Assembly: GCA_900751755.1 (NCBI GenBank)
Contig: CAADSP010000104.1
Coordinates: forward strand, 1 to 25,902
Direction of reading: 5' to 3'
From: an uncultured Collinsella sp.
Lineage (GTDB): Bacteria; Actinomycetota; Coriobacteriia; Coriobacteriales; Coriobacteriaceae
DNA length: 25,902 nucleotides
Program-made: the position numbers and the translations under genes
Notes under the pieces: generated by a model
Told to the model about the DNA's origin: nothing
The model's database searches: none
The model's input: only the letters and a program-made list of their open reading frames with translations
Shown: in pieces, positions 14,867-22,667 of the stretch
Layout: every line of letters begins with the position of its first letter
Numbering within the stretch: the stretch's first letter is position 1

Positions 14867-15967
14867 CTAGTCAAACTCTCCGGCACGGAGGAGCTTCTCA
14901 ATGTTGTTGCCAAGCCTCAACTCGCGATCGGTGGAATCGGCCAAAGTTCGAATGCCTCCTTTTGCAGAGATTTGATAAACGCAGTCAGGCCTCATTACGC
15001 CATTCTTAACAAGCGAGGTATTGTGGGTCGAGCACAGTATCTGACACGATGCCTTTGAAGCAAAGAACTTCAAAAGGCTCTCTGCCATCTCAAAGTGACA
15101 AAAAGCGTCAAACTCATCTATGAACAAAAAACTGGCCGACTCGTTAAGCTCAAGCTCAGAGAACAACTTAACCAGGGTTCTTGTACCGCTAGAACATGCC
15201 TCGACAAACGGGATGCATCGAATAGGGTGATTGAAATACAAAACAGGCGAGCCGTCGGACTCTTTAATAACGATCAGAGACTCATCGACTCCAAAATTGC
15301 GAATAAATGACTCGAATTCCGCAACTTTGTTCTCGCGTATGATTTTGTCGATTACCTTTTTTGTTTCAACCCCTTTTAAACGAAAGCTGTCCATGCGAAT
15401 CAGCCGCATGTGCGAGACAAATCGGCGTAATTCAGCCAAGACACCTAAAATATTAGTTGGAAGACTGCTCGTTATATATGAAAGAAGGCTCAACGAAGTA
15501 TCGGAGAATTCAAAATTGATCCCAGCAGCACCGATTCGTTCAAGATGGTTCTCTTCGAAAACGCCGCGTGCGTTATTGAAATCGAAAATGAGACTCTCAT
15601 CAATCGATAGGGTCTCGTGAAGCCAAGTAGTCGGAGAAGTCTTCTCATAGCAGTAATTGATTTCGCGACCGTCAAATTCAAAGACATAGGTAAACTGTGC
15701 CGTACCTCGCTCGCAATCAGCATTTAAAAACAGACGATCATCCAGGTCAGAATAATCGAATGCCTCTGGAAAGCCGAACGTAATGTCGAATAAAGCTGAA
15801 CCGAAATTCGATTTACCAGACGCATTTCTGCCGATCAAAAGTGCGGTTTTCACGGTTCCGTTTTTAACGTTATTTTCTGCAAACTGGTAATCACGAGAAG
15901 CTGCAAAATTAAATGTAACCGGAGTCGGAAAATTCCTATAGCCATCAACAGTAAAACGCTTAAGCAT
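14867..15967 (-). CDS. SMC/ABC-like ATPase (AAA_15/AAA_21 type), first gene of the pair
   Basis: 366 aa. It begins with the usual MLKRFTVDGYRNFPTPVTFNF (strand-turn-strand of RecF/OLD-like ATPases). Walker A is GRNASGKS at residues 46-53; SFLFIDEFDAFCHFEMAE near residue 280 is Walker B with the D-loop region; LCSTHNTSLV is the switch histidine. A short signature segment CSSGTRTLVKLFSEL precedes Walker B. Length is compact, with no TOPRIM domain fused; that role appears to be taken by the next gene. Such ATPases act as sensor and assembly platforms in two-gene phage-defence systems. GGAGA stands 7 nt before the ATG but lies within one arm of a 22-bp palindrome (15972-16018). AT-richer than the core genes, consistent with transfer. 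Confidence 0.85.
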   Translation of the reverse strand: MLKRFTVDGYRNFPTPVTFNFAASRDYQFAENNVKNGTVKTALLIGRNASGKSNFGSALFDITFGFPEAFDYSDLDDRLFLNADCERGTAQFTYVFEFDGREINYCYEKTSPTTWLHETLSIDESLIFDFNNARGVFEENHLERIGAAGINFEFSDTSLSLLSYITSSLPTNILGVLAELRRFVSHMRLIRMDSFRLKGVETKKVIDKIIRENKVAEFESFIRNFGVDESLIVIKESDGSPVLYFNHPIRCIPFVEACSSGTRTLVKLFSELELNESASFLFIDEFDAFCHFEMAESLLKFFASKASCQILCSTHNTSLVKNGVMRPDCVYQISAKGGIRTLADSTDRELRLGNNIEKLLRAGEFD

Positions 15968-15971
15968 GAGA

Positions 15972-16018
15972 GTCTCCTATCTCTTGCCGTAATTATATTA
16001 CGGCAAGAGATAGGAGAC
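15972..16018 (-). promoter_or_regulatory. Perfect 22-bp palindrome covering -10 and Shine-Dalgarno of the ATPase gene
   Basis: Arms 15972-15993 and 15997-16018 are perfect complements with a 3-nt centre. On the minus strand the centre reads TATAAT (15997-15992), a perfect -10, without a recognisable -35. The arm nearest the gene contains the GGAGA ribosome-binding site. It could be an operator over an activator-dependent promoter, or an RNA hairpin that hides the Shine-Dalgarno when transcription starts further upstream. Confidence 0.75.
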
Positions 16019-16110
16019 CTGCATCAATTATTTCACTACGGGAAACGTCATGTAACCAGAGCCCATCCGAACCGTGAAAACCTACTGCGAGAGCTGCTCA
16101 AATCTGAAAC

Positions 16111-16200
16111 ATGCGGCAAAATCTAGACATGCAGACCACACTGGACAGTGACAACGCTTCTACCTGCGGTTTTGTTGGGAAAAATCTGGTTGTGTTCGGC
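16111..16200. repeat. Diverged copy of a non-coding repeat (other copy at 18632-18756)
   Basis: Shares with the 18.6-kb element, in the same order, ATGCGGCAAA, CTAG, GCTTCT(A/G)CCTGCGG and the block ending GTTGTG(T/C)TCGG. It has lost the right terminal inverted repeat. The rest of 16019-16430 shows no gene; a 7-bp inverted repeat GATGTAA/TTACATC lies at 16385-16416. Confidence 0.55.
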
Positions 16201-16399
16201 GATTTCCACGGACCAAGCCGGACATACCGTCGCAAGGCCTCATCACAATTGGATCTGTAAGGAAAAGCGCAATTCCGGTCAATCCCTTACCGGCAACCAC
16301 AGCGAATGGAGACTGAGCAACAACACGTCAGCAAAGTTACATACGAGCAGAAAATCGCACGCAATTTCGCCTTTTCTTTATTGAGATGTAAATTTTGAC

Positions 16400-16515
16400 A
16401 GGCCGAATCTTACATCCATACAAATGATGAAAAGGGGCGGTAATTCAAAAGAAAAGCCGCCCCCGCAGGACGCAGGCCCGTAGGTTGACTGCGTCAATAC
16501 CGCTAGATTCGGCCT
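16400..16515. repeat. About 116-bp element with 11-bp terminal inverted repeats
   Basis: AGGCCGAATCT (16400-16410) and AGATTCGGCCT (16505-16515) are perfect complements. The interval encloses the rloB terminator and a second small inverted repeat (GACGCAG/CTGCGTC). Could be a small non-autonomous palindromic element. Confidence 0.4.
16427..16463 (-). terminator. Terminator downstream of the RloAB-like operon
   Basis: GGGGCGG (16434-16440) pairs with CCGCCCC (16457-16463); on the minus strand TTTTCATC follows the stem. It is about 160 bp past the rloB stop; the gap 16464-16623 holds no gene that I can see. Confidence 0.7.
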
Positions 16516-16623
16516 AGTATCCTATCGGGTCCCAAAAGGTCAATCCAGTTAAAGACGGCAGGCAGCCCGAAACAACATCTTTCATGAATCTCCAGTCCCA
16601 TCAAGCCCGATCGAACTTGACCG

Positions 16624-17289
16624 TCAAACCAGATACGGCCCAATCACATCAAATATCTCGCCAACCTTAGTTGAAGGGTTTTGCGCAGATGGCTTAATGT
16701 TACCCAGTTCCCTATGGTACGCGACGAGGCGCCCAGCACGCTGCAATGCTTCGCCTCGCCTATCATCCACTGCCCCAAACATCCCGTCAAGGTTCTTGCG
16801 GTACTCGATGCCCAAATTCTTCGACATCTCCTGCGCGAGGGCATGCTGGCAGTCGGACGCGGACATATGCGCGGTCGTGTAGCGAAAGTGCAAAAGCGGC
16901 CACAGCTCGAAACAGGGGTTGGACCACAACGCGTGGAAGGTCCTCGAACCATCAGAGAGCTCGTTGCACTTACGTTCCATCGCGTCGAAGTCGGACGCAG
17001 GAAAGTCATCCTTGTCATACACGAGCCACACGTGGTCGAACGTCTCGGGCGCATAGAGGCAGTGTTCGACGGCGAAGTCGAGCAGGTCGAGAGTATGTTT
17101 GCCAGTCCCCTTAACGACTACGGCAACCTTCCGCTCGTTTGCTGCGCCCAACGCGGCGCGCACGCCCTCGAAGTAGCGAGGCTCAGTCTCCTTGCCCTCG
17201 GTCACCACGAGATGACGCGTCATCTGTACCATGCGAGAGCGTCCCTCGCGCTTGCCGCTGCGCCAGTCCCTCGACTTTTTCGCGGCCAT
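16624..17289 (-). CDS. RloB-like protein (TOPRIM-type fold), second gene of the RloAB pair
   Basis: 221 aa. A basic N-terminus (MAAKKSRDWRSGKREGRSR) leads to HLVVTEGKETEPRYFEG with E31, then VWLVYDKDDFPASDF (D92, D94) and WSNPCFELWPLLHF (N124, E128). These are the hallmark motifs of the RloB family, whose acidic residues resemble a TOPRIM metal site. RloA and RloB were named as ORFs linked to restriction-modification loci; the pair is now regarded as a likely phage-defence module. The ATG at 17289 lies 1 nt after the ATPase stop, with GAGGAG upstream inside that gene, so the two are translationally coupled. The longer in-frame ORF runs back through the ATPase gene and is rejected. No restriction-modification gene is in the window. 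Confidence 0.9.
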   Translation of the reverse strand: MAAKKSRDWRSGKREGRSRMVQMTRHLVVTEGKETEPRYFEGVRAALGAANERKVAVVVKGTGKHTLDLLDFAVEHCLYAPETFDHVWLVYDKDDFPASDFDAMERKCNELSDGSRTFHALWSNPCFELWPLLHFRYTTAHMSASDCQHALAQEMSKNLGIEYRKNLDGMFGAVDDRRGEALQRAGRLVAYHRELGNIKPSAQNPSTKVGEIFDVIGPYLV

Positions 17290-17290
17290 A

Positions 17291-18508
17291 CTAATCCCAC
17301 TCCTCAATGCGCGTGAGATACGGGTCGGCACCATAGCGGCCAGACAGGTACTGCTTGCCGAATGCCGCGTTCTTGCTGACCAGGTTGCCATTTGCCTCGT
17401 GGATGTCGGCGAGCGACCATAGCTGGCTCGCCTCCCCCTCGCCGCGTGCGGCAAACCATATCTCGTCGCGGCGAAAAACATCGTTTCGCATAGTGGACAC
17501 GTCCTGAGACGAGAAGATGAGCTGCGCGCCGCTCTTGTTGACTTCGGGATCTTTGAACAGCAGGATCACGTAGCGCAGGAGCTTCGGATGCAACTTGGCG
17601 TCGAGCTCGTCGACAACGACGGTACCGCCGCGTTCGAGCGCCGCCAGCAGAAACGCCGCCAGCCCCATGAGCTTCTGAGTACCGGCCGACTCCTCGGACA
17701 GGCGCAGCTCATAGCCCTTACCGTCCACCTCATGCTTTACGAAGACGCGCTGGCCCCGCCATTCCGGAGCTTTCTCAACCCTAAAGCCATCGATACGCAC
17801 GTCAACGGCACGCAGAAAACGCGTGATCTCGGGTGAGTCATCCTCGTCGAGCAACTGTTCGAGCATCTGCTCCAGATAGGAGCTGTTGTAGTTCAGGAAC
17901 ACCCCATCAAGAAACCAACTGGCAGCCTCCTTGATCACCGGCGCGTCAAAGTTGATGCAGAGAAACGACAGGTATGGCAGGCTCGGGTTGAATCTCGCGG
18001 CCGTCACGAGCTTACGCAGCGTGGGACCAAGCTCAACCCCCGTGCCCTCGCGCTCGAACAGCATCGCCGTGCGTGACGCCCCCAATTTGCGCCGCCACAG
18101 TCCTTCGGACACGATCTCGTCCGCATGCACGGACAGGGCATAGCGGTACTCATGCTCACCCGCGCGATAGTAGAGCTCGAACTCGGTGGGCTTAGCAGCC
18201 GACACGTCATCGAACTCGAACGCAGAGCAACGAGGTATCGAAGATCGGTTACCTTCTGGCGCATCAGTGCTGGCAGACAACAACCTGATCGGCCTTGCTA
18301 CCGCCGAACGAATATAGTCAAGAGCCTCGAGCAGGTTAGACTTGCCGCCAGCGTTAGGCCCGTAAACCGCAGCCACCGGAAGGAAACTCTGCCCGTCAGG
18401 ACACTCTATGAGGGAGCGCTCGAACTCCCTCATCGATGTTGCCTGCATGGAAAGCACAGTTTCGTCGCGATAGGATCTATAGTTCCTGAAGGTAAACTGG
18501 CAAAGCAT
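17291..18508 (-). CDS. RloA-like AAA/ABC ATPase, first gene of the RloAB pair
   Basis: 405 aa. It starts MLCQFTFRNYRSYRDETVLSM, the typical opening of this ATPase group (COG1106-like). Walker A is YGPNAGGKS (lysine at 56), the signature SEESAGTQKLMGLAAFLL is followed by VVVDELDAKLHPKLL (Walker B near residue 298), and IFSSQDVSTM holds the switch region where a histidine is more common. The start at 18508 has GAGGACG immediately upstream; an ATG at 18528 lacks a ribosome-binding site. A good promoter lies at 18563-18590. GC content is near that of the core genome and clearly above the ATPase pair at 14-16 kb, so the two modules probably arrived separately. Confidence 0.9.
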   Translation of the reverse strand: MLCQFTFRNYRSYRDETVLSMQATSMREFERSLIECPDGQSFLPVAAVYGPNAGGKSNLLEALDYIRSAVARPIRLLSASTDAPEGNRSSIPRCSAFEFDDVSAAKPTEFELYYRAGEHEYRYALSVHADEIVSEGLWRRKLGASRTAMLFEREGTGVELGPTLRKLVTAARFNPSLPYLSFLCINFDAPVIKEAASWFLDGVFLNYNSSYLEQMLEQLLDEDDSPEITRFLRAVDVRIDGFRVEKAPEWRGQRVFVKHEVDGKGYELRLSEESAGTQKLMGLAAFLLAALERGGTVVVDELDAKLHPKLLRYVILLFKDPEVNKSGAQLIFSSQDVSTMRNDVFRRDEIWFAARGEGEASQLWSLADIHEANGNLVSKNAAFGKQYLSGRYGADPYLTRIEEWD

Positions 18509-18562
18509 CGTCCTCAAAATTCCTTTCATTGTTTTGAAAAGATATTTCAGAGTTTTTATTTG

Positions 18563-18590
18563 ATTATAGACCTTAAATAGCATCAATCAA
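18563..18590 (-). promoter_or_regulatory. Predicted promoter of the RloAB-like operon
   Basis: Minus-strand -35 TTGATT (18590-18585), 16-bp spacer, perfect -10 TATAAT (18568-18563). The start would be near 18556, about 48 nt before the chosen ATG. Confidence 0.65.
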
Positions 18591-18631
18591 GTGTTTGCAG
18601 CATCTGGAGCAAAGGGTACAAGGCCAAAACT

Positions 18632-18756
18632 CGGAAGTATGCGGCAAATCCCTAGCGTGCCGAGCGCTCCGGAATGCCGTAATGCTTCTGCCTGCGGATC
18701 CTTTATGTGGAAAAGCTGTTGTGCTCGGGGGTTCCAGAATTTGCCGCATACTTCCG
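18632..18756. repeat. 125-bp MITE-like non-coding element with 18-bp terminal inverted repeats
   Basis: CGGAAGTATGCGGCAAAT (18632-18649) and its perfect complement (18739-18756) bound an interval with no convincing ORF. A diverged partial copy is at 16111-16200, on the other side of the RloAB operon. Size and termini suit a non-autonomous transposable element; no target duplication was resolved. The interval to 18817 shows a further GC-rich stem (GCTGCGG at 18770-18776, CCGCAGC at 18794-18800). Confidence 0.65.
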
Positions 18757-18817
18757 GCAGGCGTTTACGGCTGCGGACACGCTAATCCATGCCCGCAGCC
18801 GCAATGGCGTCAAGTCC

Positions 18818-19045
18818 CTATCCTCTCGGCGGGAAGGGATCGTGCCCATGGGAATCCTTTGCGCGGATCCTGCCATCAGGACGATGGGTGATTAGCTCAG
18901 AGTGCTGATTAGAACTAATTTGACGACCGCGCTTTATAGCTTCGCCCTGGGTCGTCGTAACAAAGGAAGCGCGACGCGCCCCCTCGCCCTTAACCTGCCA
19001 ATTGCCATCCGCCCGCTTCGTAACGTGCTGGTTTCTACCTATCAT
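18818..19045 (-). CDS. DUF2188 domain protein
   Basis: 75 aa, the full length of this small family. The pattern GRNQHVTKRADGNWQVKGEG, then a T-Q-EAI-GR-I segment, and the ending RPDGRIRAKDSHGHDPFPP is diagnostic. Function is unknown; such genes are frequent in mobile and defence regions. The ATG at 19045 is preferred (GAGGTGAGT upstream) over an in-frame GTG at 19051. A single-gene unit with no partner. Confidence 0.9.
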   Translation of the reverse strand: MIGRNQHVTKRADGNWQVKGEGARRASFVTTTQGEAIKRGRQISSNQHSELITHRPDGRIRAKDSHGHDPFPPRG

Positions 19046-19084
19046 ACTCACCTCGCCTTCACGACCGATTGATTAACGTGCTCA

Positions 19085-19214
19085 CAGCATGAGGCTTGCA
19101 GCAAGTTCACTCGTGCCGCTTTGCTTAAAGCATAAATACTGGCGCGGACATAAGCCGGACCTGAAAGGTGTCAGTATATGGAATCTCGAAGAAGTACAAG
19201 CCGGCCTCATGCTG
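19085..19214. repeat. About 130-bp element with 11-bp inverted repeats
   Basis: CAGCATGAGGC (19085-19095) and GCCTCATGCTG (19204-19214) are perfect complements in a gene-free stretch (19046-19416). Further on, a consensus Shine-Dalgarno AAGGAGG (19281-19287) stands 7 nt before a TTG (19295) that opens only 10 codons (MKVNWTCLYL, then TAG), which looks like the start of a lost gene. Nothing else is seen in this gap. Confidence 0.4.
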
Positions 19215-19416
19215 AAACCGCCGTATCGCGCATAGCCCATTCCTATAAACGCAGCTAGTGCTACATAAACTCAGAAAATAAGGAGGATACACATTGAAAG
19301 TTAATTGGACCTGTCTCTATCTATAGGAAATCGGAAGGTCTTGATGCAAGAATATCTAAATCCGCCAACTGCAACAGCCTTGTTTCCCTAGCGCATGACA
19401 GCCCATCACCCTGCAA

Positions 19417-21042
19417 TTACTCTTTCCGATCGTCGGCAGGTTTTAAGGCCTCAGTCCACTCGTTCAGCATGGTCGTAAGTCGAGCAATGAGTCTTTTCGC
19501 ATCTTCTCTATGGTCTTCGGTGACCACATCGCCGTAAAGCCTATCGTATTTTGAGCCCTTACCGTGTGCTGCCCCCGCCGACCGAAGGTTCTGAAGATCA
19601 CGGAGAGGCTTTAGGTCGATCACGATGTCATTCCCGCTAAGAAAGGCCTCCAGCTTGTTAATACTACCCTTCGCATCAGCGTCCTTTAGAGCACTTTCAT
19701 CAATGTAGTCGACGAGGGCTCTCGTGAGGGCCATAGTCACGGACTCAAATTCAGACTCGCCGTTGCCAGATGGAATGTGGATTTGTTCAAGAATGCCCTC
19801 GTCTGCACGGTGGAAAGGCCTATACAGCGCCAAGCCAAACCGTTTCCTCCATGCTTTATCAAGTTCCATTCGCGCTCGCATAAGCATGGAAACAGGGCCC
19901 GACGGATCTTTAACCCACATATTGAGCAAATCTGTCTTGAATACCTCATCAGAAATGCGCTGGTCAACGGGAGACATCTCGAAGAAAAGGAAATGAGTGC
20001 GCTCACTCTCGGGGAGATCGCGTCCCAAATCGCCGAGATAAACCATAACTCTGTCCGGGTCAACATTGTCAATCTCGCACCTCCACTGGCTCCCACATGA
20101 AATGTGACGCTCGCTGACATCGAAGTGAGGGCTACTCCTGTACTTATCAAGTACAGCGGGCTTAAAGAAAACGGGGGTTAAGTAATGTGGGGCGCGAGGC
20201 TCCTTATCAAAGTAGGTGCCAAGCTTATTCGGGTCACATGTGTATCGAACGAGCGAGCCGTCAGGCCGTTCGCCGATGACGAACTCGGGGTACCGTTCAT
20301 TTTTCTCATCGAACGGCCATACGCCACAAGTCTCGACGTCGTCGGGCTCGATAAAGCTTCGAGCGTAGAGCATGGACAGCAGATAGCCTTCATCAATATC
20401 GCTCGTGTACCACTGTCCGATATGGTAGTTCCCTCCGACTTCATCACTCTCTGAAATGCACTCAGTGCTCCCCAAAGGATAGCTGGACGAAGATGCCAGC
20501 CGAGCGTCAACAAAGTAGACGAAGAAGCATTGCTTAGCTGCAATGAAGCGCAATATATATTTGGTCCTGACACGCACCTCGTCTCCAGCAAAGTCAACGA
20601 CTTTTTCTCTCTCGCCGCACTTGTCGACGCTATAGTAGCAACCGTCTTCGCCGCGGTAGAGTTCAAACAGCATGACAAATTCCTGGTTGACCAGAATCTG
20701 CGCTTGGTCGAGCGGATAGAAATACTGCTCGGCAACAATAAAGTCATAGCCCTCATCGCGCCCGTCATGATAAGTGACGTCATCTGCACATACGCAGAAG
20801 CCTGGCGAGAAACTGGAAGCATGCTTCAACCAATCATCACCTGCAAGAATCTCCTGCTTCCGTGCAAGGTCGGCAAAACAGGCAAAAACGGAAGGCCTTC
20901 CATCAGCAGCGTCATGGTGCGAATAGACGGTAACCCATGCTCCGGAAAGGGGGTTCTTGACCAGCTCGATCACTTTCTCCTGCTTGAATGGTTTAGCGTC
21001 GAGCCCCAGCCTGGCTAAAACCCTTAAAACCGCTTCGTTCAT
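19417..21042 (-). CDS. Unknown 541-aa protein with C-terminal Rx5H (HEPN-like) motif
   Basis: Not recognised as a named family. The N-terminal two thirds look like a binding domain without motifs I can name; recognisable blocks are FIVAEQYFYPL, ILVNQEFVMLFELYRGEDGCYYSVDK, WPFDEKNERYPEFVIGERPDG and YLGDLGRDLPESERTHFLFF. The C-terminal 140 residues are helical and carry LRDLQNLRSAGAAHGKGSKY; in this, R487 and H493 form an R-x5-H pattern like the active site of HEPN ribonucleases, though the same pattern also occurs in non-catalytic helical domains. No membrane segment or signal peptide. ATG at 21042 has GAGGTG 5 nt upstream; an in-frame GTG at 21048 is weaker. Alone on its transcript. Its place among Abi- and Rlo-like genes suggests a single-gene defence protein (inference). 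Confidence 0.8.
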   Translation of the reverse strand: MNEAVLRVLARLGLDAKPFKQEKVIELVKNPLSGAWVTVYSHHDAADGRPSVFACFADLARKQEILAGDDWLKHASSFSPGFCVCADDVTYHDGRDEGYDFIVAEQYFYPLDQAQILVNQEFVMLFELYRGEDGCYYSVDKCGEREKVVDFAGDEVRVRTKYILRFIAAKQCFFVYFVDARLASSSSYPLGSTECISESDEVGGNYHIGQWYTSDIDEGYLLSMLYARSFIEPDDVETCGVWPFDEKNERYPEFVIGERPDGSLVRYTCDPNKLGTYFDKEPRAPHYLTPVFFKPAVLDKYRSSPHFDVSERHISCGSQWRCEIDNVDPDRVMVYLGDLGRDLPESERTHFLFFEMSPVDQRISDEVFKTDLLNMWVKDPSGPVSMLMRARMELDKAWRKRFGLALYRPFHRADEGILEQIHIPSGNGESEFESVTMALTRALVDYIDESALKDADAKGSINKLEAFLSGNDIVIDLKPLRDLQNLRSAGAAHGKGSKYDRLYGDVVTEDHREDAKRLIARLTTMLNEWTEALKPADDRKE

Positions 21043-21295
21043 ATGCACCTCTTACCATTTGGCACCATCACCGTAAAATGAAGCGAAAATGAACCGTGAG
21101 AAACTATCACGGACCAAAATCGTTTAAGGAAATTGTCCATCATTGCGGGGACAAAGAAAAACCGCCAGGACGACGGTCGGAAGCTTTAAAAGACTAATTG
21201 ACAAGAAATAGAAGGTATTCCCATCAAATCTGACCAACGCATTCACCCATTAGCAAACCGCCAAGAATCGAATCGTACCAGCACTGCCGAGAAGA

Positions 21296-22093
21296 CTAAA
21301 CACAGCACTTAATAAAAAGCTTCCCGAACGGTGTTAGCCTAAAAACATGATGTACGCAATCAAACCGCCATCCATCAGAAGGCGTATTATCCTTCTTTAT
21401 ATTTCGGATCCTGTCAGAATCCTCAATCCCAAGATAATCGTCTTCTCCCTCGTAACAGTACGTTTCTTCGCTTAAAAGTTTCAGTCGCTCCAAGTTATTC
21501 AAATACAAAGACACATTCTCAGGACATTGAACGATAGCATCGAATACGTTCGTATAATTTTCGCAAAGCACTCGCCACCGAGCTTTAATTGGCATGTCAT
21601 CGTCTTCGACAACGCGTAAGTCAATAACCGGAATATGATCTTTACCAAGCCCTTCAGAAAGCCACGACATCATTTTGGCTTCATCGGGAGTCAGTTGTCC
21701 GATTATGCTAACAAAACTCGGATGGACGAGAGGAGAAACCCTTTTATCCATAGAGGACGCGAGTAAATTAACGTACAGCCCCCTTAGGTCCTGACTGTCG
21801 TACGAATATGACAGTTGCTGAATAGCCGGCACCACAACATTCTGTGCAGGCTCACAGAAGCAGTCCTCCGGGACGTCTTCCATCTTTTCTTCGATTTGCC
21901 GAATCGCCTCCTCAATATTGCTCTCGCCGTTAACCACCCATTTCTTCCAGGGGCCAAGCAATACGCCAACGGTTCTGGGAACTAAACTCAGAGTGTCTCC
22001 GACCGATGAGAGCACAGGATGCAGAGCATCATCATATGCTTTACTCAATACATCAGATGGCAGAGATGCAATTTCTTTGGAAAGCTCGTCCAC
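21296..22093 (-). CDS. DUF4393 (Abi-alpha family) protein
   Basis: 265 aa. The conserved core is DALHPVLSSVGDTLSLVPRTVGVLLGPWKKWV, then EDCFCEPAQNVVVPAIQQLSYSYDSQDLRGLYVNLLASSMDKR and VHPSFVSIIGQLTPDEAKMM, which is the DUF4393/Abi-alpha pattern. Members have been linked to abortive infection, with no established mechanism. The C-terminal part (RLTPFGKLFIKCCV) reads like a winged-helix ending. Start is a GTG at 22093 with AGGGTGAG 5 nt upstream. A doubtful ORF ends 27 nt upstream on the same strand. The 253-bp gap to the 541-aa gene holds only a small hairpin (CCGTGA/TCACGG near 21094-21113). Confidence 0.88.
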   Translation of the reverse strand: MDELSKEIASLPSDVLSKAYDDALHPVLSSVGDTLSLVPRTVGVLLGPWKKWVVNGESNIEEAIRQIEEKMEDVPEDCFCEPAQNVVVPAIQQLSYSYDSQDLRGLYVNLLASSMDKRVSPLVHPSFVSIIGQLTPDEAKMMSWLSEGLGKDHIPVIDLRVVEDDDMPIKARWRVLCENYTNVFDAIVQCPENVSLYLNNLERLKLLSEETYCYEGEDDYLGIEDSDRIRNIKKDNTPSDGWRFDCVHHVFRLTPFGKLFIKCCV

Positions 22094-22119
22094 TTTGTCT
22101 CACCCTATTCATACCGACA

Positions 22120-22653
22120 TCAAGTCCATGATATATAAGGCCCACATTGATACAGCCAACAACGGGGAGGGATTGCAGTACCTAACGGCCTGACATTCTG
22201 AGTATCTCGCCCTCGCTCCCCCTTCTTCTTGCGCAGCACATCTATCGCGTGTTCGCCCAAGATCGCCGGGGACAGCTTCAGTGCCGCACCCTTAACGGTG
22301 TTGAAGAAGTTCTCGAGAAACGGTGCGTTCATGTCGTAGTAGTTCATGTTCCTAAACAGTGCATAAATCGCGAGGAACGTTTGGGCAATGACCACTACAA
22401 CACTCATTGCAAGAGCGTTGTAGGGCGACTGGGAAATCCGCACCAAGGGTCTCAAGCGCAGTTGGGCAAACCAATCTCCGGCGACCAACAATCCGTCTTG
22501 GGCAGTCTTAATAACCCATAGGGAAAGTAGTTGCGCATAAGGAGGTGACGCATAATTTCTTTCACAAATTGACAAACACATAGAGGGACACGGTCCACGC
22601 GTATTCATATGATTTCTGGCGACTAGACAATAAACCATCGAGGAAAGGGGCAC
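22120..22653 (-). CDS. Doubtful ORF with one membrane segment, possibly a gene remnant
   Basis: Open for 177 codons from a GTG at 22653. The stretch around residues 54-145 looks protein-like: GLLVAGDWFAQLRLRPLVR, a hydrophobic helix ALAMSVVVVIAQTFLAIYALF, and FFNTVKGAALKLSPAILGEH. The first 50 residues and the last 25 do not. The upstream edge coincides with the IS256 remnant, so this may be the 3' part of a gene cut by that insertion. No family recognised, and no good start with a ribosome-binding site was found. Confidence 0.3.
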   Translation of the reverse strand: MPLSSMVYCLVARNHMNTRGPCPSMCLSICERNYASPPYAQLLSLWVIKTAQDGLLVAGDWFAQLRLRPLVRISQSPYNALAMSVVVVIAQTFLAIYALFRNMNYYDMNAPFLENFFNTVKGAALKLSPAILGEHAIDVLRKKKGERGRDTQNVRPLGTAIPPRCWLYQCGPYISWT

Positions 22654-22667
22654 GGGCAGTATATGCG

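Noticed and set aside
16624..17481. Longer rloB ORF with 64 extra N-terminal codons
   Set aside because: The extension overlaps the end of the ATPase gene in another frame; the ATG at 17289 couples directly to the ATPase stop.
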